The notes: generated by a model not told the origin, from the letters alone. Positions 1-7,284 are shown, numbered from the stretch's first letter. The stretch: 13,776 bases of DNA from Clostridiaceae bacterium (GCA_012514965.1 JAAYZH010000181.1:1-13776); one strand, 5' to 3'. Numbers and translations: made by a program.

Positions 1-122
1 ACTACACCGGCTACACCCGTCAGCGCGAAAATGAAGAGTACGAGCCGCGTCAGCTGAACTATTCCACCGGTTTGGTCATGGACCAGGCGCACCGCCCCAA
101 GCCTTCTGCCGTGACAAAATAG
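1..122 (+). CDS. 3' end of an unidentified protein
   Basis: An open frame enters from the left edge (first full codon at base 3) and ends with TAG at 120-122, giving a 39-residue C-terminal tail that starts YTGYTRQRENEEYEPRQLNY and ends RPKPSAVTK. The tail is polar and rich in Tyr, Arg and Glu, with no motif I can assign to a family. The codon choice looks like that of the confident genes here, which supports a real gene, but the start, length and function lie outside the window. It is followed by a minisatellite and a terminator-like hairpin, as expected at the end of a transcription unit. Confidence 0.55.
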   Translation, partial: YTGYTRQRENEEYEPRQLNYSTGLVMDQAHRPKPSAVTK

Positions 123-175
123 TAGGCTTGTCGCCCTCCCCGCGCTGCTCAAGTGATCTGAAGATCGATTCAGGC

Positions 176-334
176 GGAGAAAGCGGAGAAGCCGGAGAAG
201 CCGGAGAAGCCGGAGAAGCCGGAAAAGCCGGAGAAGGCGGAGAAGCCGGAGAAGGCGGAGAAGCCGGAGAAGCCGGAGAAGGCGGAGAAGCCGGAGAAGG
301 CGGAGAAGCCGGAGAAGGCGGAGAAGCCGGAGAA
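176..334. repeat. 9-bp minisatellite (GGAGAAGCC / GGAGAAGGC)
   Basis: About 17.7 tandem copies of a 9-base unit, alternating mainly between GGAGAAGCC and GGAGAAGGC, with rare variants (GGAGAAAGC, GGAAAAGCC). Because 9 is a multiple of 3, one forward frame stays open as a Gly-Glu-Ala/Gly string. It has no ribosome site and only a TTG start, so I treat it as non-coding. It lies 54 bases after the stop of the upstream gene. Such arrays expand and contract by slippage, so copy number probably differs between strains. Confidence 0.9.
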
Positions 335-363
335 ATTTGTAAACTATATTGAAAATCCGTTGC

Positions 364-411
364 GGCGAGGCGTCGTTGTCCTGTTCTTGGGACTAGCGCC
401 CCGCCTCTTTT
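364..411 (+). terminator. Possible intrinsic terminator after the leftmost gene
   Basis: GGCGAGGCG (364-372) can pair with CGCCCCGCC (397-405) with one A-C mismatch, closing a 24-base loop. TCTTTT follows. The long loop and interrupted T-tract make it a weak candidate, but its place downstream of the only + strand gene at the left edge fits termination there. Confidence 0.35.
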
Positions 412-557
412 ATGTTATAAAGGAAGTGGGAGCAGTAGAATAAGGTTTCTCTCTTATTTCAAGAGTTTGTGCTTTTTGTGTGCTTGTTTTGTTGCTCCCT
501 TTTCTTATAATTCCGTCGGTGCAGATCTCCTCTTCGATCGAACTGGTATATGACTTC

Positions 558-938
558 ACAAAGGGCTGCCTCAAATGACGTTTGTCTGGGTTTGGGGTAA
601 AGCCACTGAAAGAGCCGCCCCTGAAAATGGAGATCACTGCCTGAACTTTTTCAGTAACCTCGTTTGGGGTTCGGATAAACGTCGAATTTGTGCCTAGAAG
701 CCCGAATTGTGGCAAAATCCTGAGTTGTGTGTGCCTTCCGCTTGGATAACTCGGATATTTGTCGCCAGAACCCCGAATCGTGGCAAAAAACCGAGTTGTG
801 CGGCCACTCCGCTTGGACAACTCGGATATTTGACCCGAAACCCCCGAATCTGAGCCCAACTCCGTTTCCTCGACTGTCCGCCATCCATCAGTAAAAAGAA
901 TGTAAAAGGAGTCGCCTTGTTTTGAGGCAGCCTCTTGT
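558..938. mobile_element. MITE-like stretch bounded by 18-bp inverted repeats
   Basis: ACAAAGGGCTGCCTCAAA at 558-575 is matched in inverted orientation by TTTGAGGCAGCCTCTTGT at 921-938 (16 of 18 positions). The GGCTGCCTCAAA core resembles the terminal repeats of some insertion sequences (the GGCTGTCTCAAA type), so the 381-bp unit could be a non-autonomous element. It has no transposase and no credible gene. Its interior carries 71-bp hairpin repeats. I could not find a clear target-site duplication, so the element status is inferred; the inverted repeats could also just be the base of a large stem. Confidence 0.45.
670..864. repeat. 71-bp tandem hairpin repeats (REP-like)
   Basis: Nearly three imperfect copies with an exact 71-base register: GGATAAAC at 673, GGATAACT at 744 and GGACAACT at 815. 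The middle copy forms a clear hairpin: AACTCGG (748-754) pairs with CCGAGTT (791-797), with an inner partly paired ATATTTGTC / GGCAAAAAA segment. On the minus strand the units contain CCAAGC, four bases, then GGCACACAC. The same two blocks with the same spacing occur on the plus strand at 7187-7205, so these loci belong to one dispersed repeat family. The minus frames crossing this region stay open only through the repeats and show no family features. Confidence 0.75.
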
Positions 939-1000
939 TTATCTGCAGAGGCTTGCCGGCAAAGGAATCTGATGCAATTACTCTCGCGGGGCGAAAGTCT

Positions 1001-1520
1001 GAACTTTCTTGAACTGCGCCGTCCGGATTACAGCGATTTTTGTCATTTCGGACAACCCTGGTGACAAAAAGTCTTCTAATCCGAGATAGCGGGACAGAAC
1101 AAGTTCATTATTTCCCATAAAAGGTCGTTTTAAAGGATCTTTCTGGACTTTATTGAACTGCGAGACTCGGAATACAGCGTTTTTTGTCATTTCGGACGCT
1201 CCTGGTGACAAAAAGTCTTCTAATCCGAGACAGCGGGACAAAACGAGTTCATTATTTACCATAAAAGGTCGTTCATATAGACCTTTCTAGACTTTATTGA
1301 ACTGCTCGGCTCGGAATATAGCGTTTTTTGTCATTTCGGACGACCCTGGTGACAAAAAGTCTTCTAATCTGAGTGGCGGCGTTGCGGCTCGGATTACAGC
1401 GATTTTTGTCATAGTCCGAGCCTCCTCACGACAAAATGCACTCGAATCTAGGAGACCAGGCCGGAATACCGCGATTTTTGTCATGTCGTCAGGTGCCCCC
1501 AGCGACAAAAACTCCATTCC
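1001..1520. repeat. Array of five TTTTTGTCA/TGACAAAAA hairpins, partly 144-bp tandem
   Basis: Five hairpin modules lie at 1023-1085, 1166-1229, 1310-1373, 1388-1453 and 1461-1520. The first three repeat with a 143-144-base period, including the spacer (GTTCATTATTT...ATAAAAGGTCGTT). Their typical design is an outer arm CTCGGATTA, about 6 unpaired bases, an inner arm TTTTTGTCA, a loop of about 16 bases, TGACAAAAA, 6 unpaired bases and TAATCCGAG. In copy 1 the inner arms are 1037-1045 and 1062-1070. Copies 4 and 5 are diverged and lack the long spacer. The array sits between the end of a + strand gene and the end of a minus-strand gene, so bidirectional termination or transcript 3'-end protection is possible. 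Confidence 0.85.
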
Positions 1521-1541
1521 AGCCCCCACCTACTTCGTCCC

Positions 1542-2612
1542 CTAGAGCTTTTTGGCCTGCAGCTGCGCGAGGATCGCGAGTTCCGCAGCCTTCCAGATTC
1601 GGCTCTGTGGCATCGCCAGGTCTGTGCCCTCAAGACAATCCTTGATCAGATAGCTGAAGAACGGGAATCCGGTCTGCTTGTCCGTGTCAATACGCCAATT
1701 GCCTTCCCCATTTACAAGGTAGACCACCGCCCGCGCCTCGTCCTCAGCGACGTTAATATATTTTCGCAGCTCTATGTAGCCCTCTGTGCCGAGGAGGAAA
1801 ATACGGCCGTCGCCCCAGACCGGCAGGCCGGCTGGGGTGTACCAGTCGACCCGGCAATTCGCCAGGACGCCGTTGTCGGCGCGGAATTGGCAATCGCCGT
1901 AATCCTCGAATTCGGGATACTCGGGATGTTTGTGATTAGCTACGTGACTGCTGACCAGGTCGGCCTCACGAGCCCCGCTGAAGGCCAGGAACTGCTCGAT
2001 CTAGTGACTGCAAATGTCGATCAGAATACCGCCGGCTGGTTCGGCTTTGTAGAACCAGTCAGGATTACGTTCAGGCTGGAAGAGATGAGGGCCCATGCTG
2101 GTGATCTGAACCAGACGGCCGATCGCGCCTTCACGGAGCAAGCGTTCGGCGTGAATCGCAGCTTCGTTGTTGATGTGTTCGCCGTAGTAAACGAAGTAGC
2201 GTTTGCCGGTTTCGGCAGCGACCGTTTTTGCACGAGCCAGCTGGTCCAGGGTGGTGAGCGGGGCTTTGTCCGTGAAGTAATGCTTGCCGGCTTGCATGGC
2301 GCGGATACCGATATCAGCGCGTTGATTGGTGACGGCGGCAGCCGCTAGCAGCCGCACCTCCTGGTCCTGCAAAATCTCGTCCAGGCCGTGAGCAAGTCGC
2401 GCGCCAGGAAAACGGCGCGCAAATGCAGCCGCCTTCACCGGGTCTGGGTCATAGACCCATTTGACCGATGCGCCGGCGTTGATGAGGGCTTCCGTCATTC
2501 CGTTAATGTGAGAATGCTCAAGATAAGCTGCGCCAAACACAAACTGGCCGGGCGACAATGGCAGGGGCTGGAAGAACGTGGGTCTATAAAGCTCCGGTAC
2601 TTCTACGCTCAT
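1542..2612 (-). pseudogene. Gfo/Idh/MocA oxidoreductase with an in-frame amber codon
   Basis: Read from ATG at 2612, the frame encodes a 356-codon Gfo/Idh/MocA-type NAD(P)-dependent oxidoreductase, a normal family length, but TAG at 2003-2001 is codon 204. Before it come the Rossmann part, FTDKAPL (Lys116) and GGILIDICSH, with the DxxxH pair Asp199/His203. After it the same frame resumes at once as IEQFLAFSG and runs through a typical C-terminal domain to TAG at 1542. Relatives have DIGSHQ-I-EQFL, so TAG most likely replaces CAG (Gln) by a single C-to-T change. Other genes here end with TAG, which argues against code reassignment. Start support: AAAGGGAG lies upstream. It sits 26 bases downstream of the rhodanese gene, probably in one operon. 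Alternatives are readthrough or a sequencing error. Confidence 0.8.
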
Positions 2613-2638
2613 GACGTTGCTCTCCCTTTGAAGTCATT

Positions 2639-2956
2639 TTACTTCCTGTTTGAGCCAAAGTACATGCCGTAACCGCCCACGACGTCCACAACGTCATAAC
2701 CGTCACGCGTCAGCTGACCGCAGCACATACGACTGCGTGCCCCGCTTTGGCACATGAGATAATAGGTTTTGTCCTTCTTCAGATACTTCGCGGGGTCACT
2801 GATCAGCTTCTGCATGGGAACGTTTTTCGCTGTACGGAGACTGCCGCCGCTGAACTCGTAGGTCTCGCGAATATCAATCAGCTCGATTTTACCAATCAGT
2901 GCATCCAGTTCGTTCACGGGAACGGTCTTCCCCTTGCTGCGTCCAAACATAAACAT
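2639..2956 (-). CDS. Single-domain rhodanese-like protein
   Basis: The 105-residue protein is one rhodanese domain. It shows ELIDIRETYEFSGGSL (the usual D-R-E-F/Y-xxGH region, here with GGS), then YYLMCQSGARSRMCC, where Cys69 in the CQSGARS loop is the expected persulfide-forming cysteine. A second pair, Cys78-Cys79, lies just after it. No signal peptide is seen, so it should be cytoplasmic, moving sulfane sulfur between thiols. The start is supported by GAGGAGG eight bases upstream; a second ATG two codons later is possible. The gene precedes the broken oxidoreductase by 26 bases. The exact sulfur donor and acceptor cannot be told. Confidence 0.88.
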   Translation of the reverse strand: MFMFGRSKGKTVPVNELDALIGKIELIDIRETYEFSGGSLRTAKNVPMQKLISDPAKYLKKDKTYYLMCQSGARSRMCCGQLTRDGYDVVDVVGGYGMYFGSNRK

Positions 2957-3099
2957 AAATTTTTCCTCCTCGCCGCGCTGTGGTCATCAGCTAGCGGTTA
3001 CTATTCTATAGTTCGTCGCACATAATAGCTTAACGAGTTGCGTTTATTCGTAATGTTTTGCCCCATTCCAGCAAATAATTTTGCACGTACTCTGCCTGA

Positions 3100-3825
3100 T
3101 TACTTGTGCAATTTGTCAATTTCCGCGGCCAAAGCCTCCGCAATGCGTTGGGCGCCCGGGATGTTGGGATGGACCCCGTCGAAAATAAACCAGTCACGTC
3201 TACCTTCGGTATAGGCATAGAGGTCAAAGACCGGCAGGCCTAAGCTGCCGCACATGTCAATAATCGCATCACGAATTTCCGTGACAATCGCGGGTTGGAC
3301 GCCGTAGAAGCCAGGCCCTTCCGTTCGCTTGGGGTGCGGAAAGGCGTAAGGCGGTGTCAAGATCAGAATGTTCGCATCGGGCAACGCTTCACGGTAAGCT
3401 GTGATCAAGCTGGTATATTCTTCGACGAAACTGGCGGGTCCCTGCCAGTTCTCGGCCTTCGAATCATTGGTGCCGAAGCCGAGGAGAACGAGGTCCGGCT
3501 GCGCTTCGAGACTCAAGCGGTATTTACGGTAGCTGCGGTAAGGATGGACGCCGCTGTGCATGGCCGTGGCCTTGTTTTGGCCAAAATTGATGACCTGGTA
3601 GCGCGGCCGCAGGAGCAGCCCGAGCCGATGCGGCCAGGCATGGCGGAACCAGTTGGGCAAAAACATGCCATACACGCTGCTGTCACCAACACAGGCGACA
3701 CGTTTCCGATCGCCACGCGGACGGTAAACAACGGGCCAAAACCAGAAGCCCCAGAAGGCCAGGACCGCAAGTGTTACGAGCCCCAGTCCGGTCAGGAGCG
3801 CAAGAATAATATAAAATGTTTTCAT
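3100..3825 (-). CDS. Membrane-anchored SGNH/GDSL-family hydrolase
   Basis: The 241-residue protein begins with MKTFYIILALLTGLGLVTLAV, a hydrophobic N-terminal helix (about residues 3-32) that acts as an anchor or uncleaved signal. The SGNH blocks follow in order: VGDSS (Ser49 nucleophile), INFG (around Asn80), GTND (118-121) and DGVHPN (Asp216, His219). This family de-esterifies carbohydrates, lipids or small acyl esters, and the domain would face outside the membrane. The start has a strong GGGGGAG site four bases upstream. The gene is divergent from the alpha/beta hydrolase across a Fur/PerR-like box, so the two may share control. The substrate is unknown; carbohydrate esterase is my favoured guess given the glycoside hydrolases nearby. 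Confidence 0.85.
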   Translation of the reverse strand: MKTFYIILALLTGLGLVTLAVLAFWGFWFWPVVYRPRGDRKRVACVGDSSVYGMFLPNWFRHAWPHRLGLLLRPRYQVINFGQNKATAMHSGVHPYRSYRKYRLSLEAQPDLVLLGFGTNDSKAENWQGPASFVEEYTSLITAYREALPDANILILTPPYAFPHPKRTEGPGFYGVQPAIVTEIRDAIIDMCGSLGLPVFDLYAYTEGRRDWFIFDGVHPNIPGAQRIAEALAAEIDKLHK

Positions 3826-3882
3826 TCCACTCCCCCACTGCAGTCTTCACAGAAGAATCCCGTGTCAGAAACACAGAATTTA

Positions 3883-3902
3883 TATTATGATAATCATTAT
3901 AA
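3883..3902. promoter_or_regulatory. Fur/PerR-family operator in the divergent promoter region
   Basis: TATTATGATAATCATTATA (3883-3901) matches the classical 19-base Fur box GATAATGATAATCATTATC at 16 positions. The 7-1-7 core TGATAATCATTATAA (3888-3902) differs by one base from the Bacillus Fur core TGATAATNATTATCA, and by one base from the PerR box TTATAATNATTATAA. It lies between two divergent starts (3825 on the minus strand, 3996 on the plus), 57 and 93 bases away, where it could control either or both. Which regulator of the family binds cannot be decided by eye. Confidence 0.7.
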
Positions 3903-3995
3903 ACAAGTCCTGCTCCGTCTGGGAGAATCCGCGCGGGGCATCTGCGGAAATTGTCAACAGCGTCCGGCCAGGCCGTGCGAGAGAGAGGTCATCAG

Positions 3996-4946
3996 ATGAA
4001 TCCAGTCGTACGTTTAGGTCTCAAGATCGCGTCCATGCCGATCTTTGGCGTCTCGAAGAGTTATCCCCTCCTGCGCAAGGCGCAGGAAGCATTCGCCCCC
4101 GAGCTGGACAAAGACGAAGAAGACGACTTCGTCCTCCTGGACCAGTACCTGCTGTCTGATGACGGCGAATCCCACGTGCCGATACGCGTTTTTGTGCCGA
4201 AGAACGAGCTCAAGAACGGTCTGATCATCTTCATACACGGCGGCGGCTTCGTCACCGGAAACGTCGACATCTACACGGTCCCCTGCGCTCGGCTCGCGAC
4301 CCGTACCGGCCGCATTGTGTGCTCGATCGACTATGCTTTGGCCCCCGAAAACCCCTTCCCTGCCGGACTGGAAGACTGTCTGGAAGTGACACGGGAGCTC
4401 AGTGATTACTTCACTGCGAAGAATGACCCGCGCCTGCACCCGATTACCATTATGGGTGACTCGGCGGGCGGCAACCTTGCCACAACCGTCGCGCGCCTCT
4501 TGCGCGAAGAAGAAGCCACAGGCCCCGACTTGCAGATCCTGCTCTATCCGGCGGTCGGCAATGACTATACTGACAGCTCGCCCTTCCCATCGGTCCAGGA
4601 AAAGGGCGAGAGCTACGGCCTTACTGCCAAAAACATGCAGGAATACTATGAGCTCTACCTTCCGGATCCCGCGCTCCTCGACGACCCGCGCGTTTCGCCA
4701 CTGGCAGCCGAAAACTTCTCCGTTCTGCCTCCAGCCTTGATCGCCACTGCCGAGCATGATCCTCTGCGTGACGAAGGAGAATACTATGGCAAGGTTTTGG
4801 CCAAAGCCGGCGTACCTGCAATCGTCAAACGCTTTGCTGACGTGCCCCACGGTTTCTTCAGCAACCCGCGGATTTTTCCGGATGAGAATGACGCACTCCT
4901 CGAAATGATCAAGAACTTCCTGGACAGTTGGAAATGCGAGAAATAA
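3996..4946 (+). CDS. Alpha/beta hydrolase, HSL/fold-3 esterase family
   Basis: This 316-residue protein carries the hormone-sensitive-lipase family signature: HGGG (81-84, oxyanion hole), GDSAGG with nucleophile Ser156, Asp255 in AEHDPLRDEGE and His285 in VPHGFF. It should hydrolyse acyl esters of short or medium chains. I chose ATG 3996 because AGAGAGG lies 7-8 bases before it; the frame continues upstream to a TTG at 3951 without a ribosome site. No signal peptide is seen, though the first 20 residues are basic and amphipathic. It is followed after one base by the acyltransferase/membrane fusion gene, so the two are almost surely co-translated. The upstream Fur/PerR-like box suggests metal or peroxide control. 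Confidence 0.88.
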   Translation: MNPVVRLGLKIASMPIFGVSKSYPLLRKAQEAFAPELDKDEEDDFVLLDQYLLSDDGESHVPIRVFVPKNELKNGLIIFIHGGGFVTGNVDIYTVPCARLATRTGRIVCSIDYALAPENPFPAGLEDCLEVTRELSDYFTAKNDPRLHPITIMGDSAGGNLATTVARLLREEEATGPDLQILLYPAVGNDYTDSSPFPSVQEKGESYGLTAKNMQEYYELYLPDPALLDDPRVSPLAAENFSVLPPALIATAEHDPLRDEGEYYGKVLAKAGVPAIVKRFADVPHGFFSNPRIFPDENDALLEMIKNFLDSWKCEK

Positions 4947-4947
4947 C

Positions 4948-7029
4948 ATGGACATACAACAAAGACGTAATGAAGAAGCCAAGAAACTCGAGCGTCAGCG
5001 CCTGGCCAGGCCGCGCATCGGCGAACGACCCTGGCTGCCCCTCGACAACGCCTCGAAAATCTTCCTCTCGACCATGACCTCCATAGACACCAAGGTCTTC
5101 AGACTCACAGCAGGCATGACCGAGCTGGTTCGCCCCGAACTCCTGCAGGAAGCCCTTGACACAGCCTATGACAGCTTCCCCCTCTACCACGGCATCATCC
5201 GGCGCGGTATCTTCTGGTACTTTGTCGAAGAATCCGACCTCCGACCAAAGGTAGAAGAAGAATCGGACATCCCCTGCGCCCAGATCTATGCAACCTCCTA
5301 TCGCGGCCTCCTCTTCCGTGTACTTTATCGGGACAATCGCATCCATCTCGAAGTCTTCCACGCCCTGTCCGACGGCAACGGTGCGATCAGTTTTTTCCAA
5401 CTCTTGCTGATCAGCTACCTGCGTCTTTGTCGTCTGGCTGATGGCAAAGTCTCCGAGGCCGTTTTGCCCTACTACATCGCCACCGACAGCAACCGCGACA
5501 GCTTTGCCGAATACTTTAAGAACAAGGTCGAAGAGGCCAAAGAAGAGGCCAAAACCGAGGCCAAAGCCGAGCCCGAGGCAATCGTCTCAGCACCGCCCGA
5601 GCCCGCCGATGTCGATCCGCCTCCTGTCAAAGTCCAGTCCAAAGCCCCGATCTACCGCATCCGCGGCGCCAAAACCCTCGACGGCCGCATGAACGTCATG
5701 GAGCTGCACCTGCGCACCTCCAAAATCCTCACAGCCGCCCGCGCCGCCGGAGGCACAGTAACCTCCTACCTGAGCGCGATCTTTATGCAAGCCATTTACG
5801 AAACAATCCCCGTCAAGAAACGGCAGCGGCACAGCTGGCAGATCGTACTCTCCGTGCCCGTCGACCTCCGCCAATTCTATCCCTCCCTGACCTCGCGCAA
5901 CTTCTTTGCCACCGTCATGCTGCGTCACGTCTTCATCCCCGGCGAGACCATCGATCTCGCAGCGCTGACAGACGAACTCTCCGACCAGCTCAAGCAAGAG
6001 GGCAGCAAAGACAAAATCTCCCGAAAAGTCGCCAAGCTCGTCAAACTCGAAAGCTCCTGGCCCCTGCGCGTCACGCCCCTCTATGCCAAAGACCTCATCC
6101 TGCGCATCGGCAACTCCATCAATAATCTCGGCATCACAGCCTCCATGACCAACGTCGGCCGTTTCCGCCTTCCGGGCGAGATCACCGACGATATGCAGGA
6201 GTGCCTGATCATGACCTCCGCTGTCCGTCCGCAGTTTTCGGTCGCCTCCTACGACAACGACCTCGCCATCACTTTTACCTCACCGAAAATGTCGACCGCC
6301 ATCCAGGACCGTTACCGCGAAATTCTCGAAGGCCTAGGCTTCGAAATCGCCTTCGCCGTCGAATCCGTCACCCCTGAAACCGAGTTCAGCATCTACAAAC
6401 AACCACACGTTTCCGGCACCAGCGGCCAGGTCACCGATGACAAGCAAGGTCGCACCAGCGCGGACTATCCACCCTACCCCCTCGTACCAGTGGAAACGAA
6501 CCTTCCTTTGGCCCAGCGCCTCCTGCTGCTCATCAGCCTCCTCGGCTTCCTGCTCTACGCGGCAGTCAATAGTCTGTGGGGCTTAGACCTGCCTTTCTCC
6601 ATCCTCGCTCTAGCCATAGGAACTCTATGGGTCATGGTCACCGGCATTCTTGGCAACCGACACAATCCCGCCTGGGCAATCCTCCTCCAGACCATGGTGA
6701 TCAGTGTTGCCCTGATCGGCGCAGACCTTCTATCCGGCTGGCGGGGCTGGTCGCTCACCTGGGCCTTGCCCATCGTCAATGTCAGCTCCTTGCTAGGCAC
6801 ACAAATCACGCTTATGGCCTCGCGCAAAGCGCTGGAGCGAGGGGTCTTCTTCCTCCAGGCTCACGCGATTCTGGCCCTGCTTCCTGTCCTGTTTATCATC
6901 CTGGGCTGGGTCGACCCATTATGGCCAAGCGTCACTGCCACAAGTCTGGCCGCCCTCTCCTTCGTGCTGACCGCGATCCTGCGGCGACGCGTCCTCGATG
7001 AGGAAGTCAGGCGAAAACTGCATCTGTAG
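4948..7029 (+). CDS. Condensation/alcohol-acyltransferase-like domain fused to a polytopic membrane domain
   Basis: The 693-residue protein has three parts. Residues 30-190 and about 235-475 look like the two halves of a condensation/wax-synthase-type acyltransferase: HALSDG (138-143) fits HxxxDG with His138 as base, and later segments such as LSVPVDLRQFYP (301-312) and GITASMTNVGRF (395-406) fit this fold. Between them lies a charged Glu/Lys/Ala/Pro linker (193-232). Residues 520-680 hold about five to six hydrophobic helices, similar in my reading to the DUF6320-type membrane domain seen beside such acyltransferases. The likely role is acyl transfer to an alcohol at the membrane. The start is one base after the esterase stop, with only a weak ribosome site, implying translational coupling. 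The donor, acceptor and product are unknown. Confidence 0.75.
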   Translation: MDIQQRRNEEAKKLERQRLARPRIGERPWLPLDNASKIFLSTMTSIDTKVFRLTAGMTELVRPELLQEALDTAYDSFPLYHGIIRRGIFWYFVEESDLRPKVEEESDIPCAQIYATSYRGLLFRVLYRDNRIHLEVFHALSDGNGAISFFQLLLISYLRLCRLADGKVSEAVLPYYIATDSNRDSFAEYFKNKVEEAKEEAKTEAKAEPEAIVSAPPEPADVDPPPVKVQSKAPIYRIRGAKTLDGRMNVMELHLRTSKILTAARAAGGTVTSYLSAIFMQAIYETIPVKKRQRHSWQIVLSVPVDLRQFYPSLTSRNFFATVMLRHVFIPGETIDLAALTDELSDQLKQEGSKDKISRKVAKLVKLESSWPLRVTPLYAKDLILRIGNSINNLGITASMTNVGRFRLPGEITDDMQECLIMTSAVRPQFSVASYDNDLAITFTSPKMSTAIQDRYREILEGLGFEIAFAVESVTPETEFSIYKQPHVSGTSGQVTDDKQGRTSADYPPYPLVPVETNLPLAQRLLLLISLLGFLLYAAVNSLWGLDLPFSILALAIGTLWVMVTGILGNRHNPAWAILLQTMVISVALIGADLLSGWRGWSLTWALPIVNVSSLLGTQITLMASRKALERGVFFLQAHAILALLPVLFIILGWVDPLWPSVTATSLAALSFVLTAILRRRVLDEEVRRKLHL

Positions 7030-7165
7030 GCGCGGCGCGGTAGGCGGTGCGGGCGGCGTAGCGGATCCGAGGGCGCCGGGCGCCGCGCGGCGCGGTAGGC
7101 GGTGCGGTAGGCGGTGCGGGCGGTGGGCGCCGGGCGCGGCGCGGCGCGGTGGCGTGTGGTGGCGT
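7030..7165. repeat. Very GC-rich direct-repeat tract
   Basis: Almost pure G/C with short words such as GCGGCGCGG and TAGGCGGTGCGG. A 21-base sequence at 7032-7052 recurs exactly at 7087-7107 (55-base offset), with a further TAGGCGGTGCGG piece just after. GGCGCCGGGCGCC-type palindromes lie between. GGATCCGAGGGC at about 7062-7073 resembles GATCCGAGGGC at 7224-7234, tying the tract to the REP-like units on its right. It starts right after the stop of the acyltransferase gene, and the strong secondary structure may end transcription, but there is no T-tract. Confidence 0.8.
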
Positions 7166-7284
7166 GTGGACAAAATTTTCGATATTCCAAGCTTCGGGCA
7201 CACACTTTCGCAATTTTTGTCCAGATCCGAGGGCTGGGTGGACAAAATTCTCGATCACCCAAGCAGCTCGGACCACACCCAGCC
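7166..7284. repeat. REP-like hairpin repeats, about 72-bp period
   Basis: GTGGACAAAATT-TCGAT--CCAAGC occurs at 7166 and again at 7238, a 72-base step. GGACAAAATT (7168-7177) can pair with AATTTTTGTCC (7212-7222), and GGCTGGGT (7232-7239) with ACCCAGCC (7277-7284). CCAAGC (7187-7192), four bases, GGCACACAC (7197-7205) matches the minus strand of the 670-864 repeats with identical spacing. The repeat therefore belongs to the same dispersed family. It lies about 270 bases before the RAYT-like gene, the arrangement known for REP sequences and their transposases. Confidence 0.7.

Noticed and set aside
128..352. Open frame of Gly-Glu-Ala/Gly repeats
   Set aside because: It exists only because the 9-bp satellite is a multiple of three; it starts at TTG, has no ribosome site and no recognisable domain.
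410..888. Minus-strand frames with repeated ISELSKR/NIRVIQAEG peptides
   Set aside because: They are translations of the 71-bp hairpin units, appear in several overlapping frames and lack start signals.
1001..1520. CRISPR array
   Set aside because: The repeats are palindromic units of variable length with repeated, not unique, spacers, and no cas genes are present.
978..1529. Minus-strand frames encoding repeated LEDFLSPG-SEMTK-AV-R peptides
   Set aside because: The 144-base period keeps the frame open through the repeats. The peptides come from hairpin arms, copies 4-5 do not preserve them, and no ribosome site precedes them.
2001..2003. TAG reassigned to an amino acid in this genome
   Set aside because: The 4948-7029 gene, azlD and the GH2 gene end at TAG at sensible protein ends, so TAG acts as a stop here.
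4014..4982. Long minus-strand frame opposite the esterase (322 codons)
   Set aside because: It is a shadow of a confident + strand esterase with full catalytic motifs, and shows no domain of its own.
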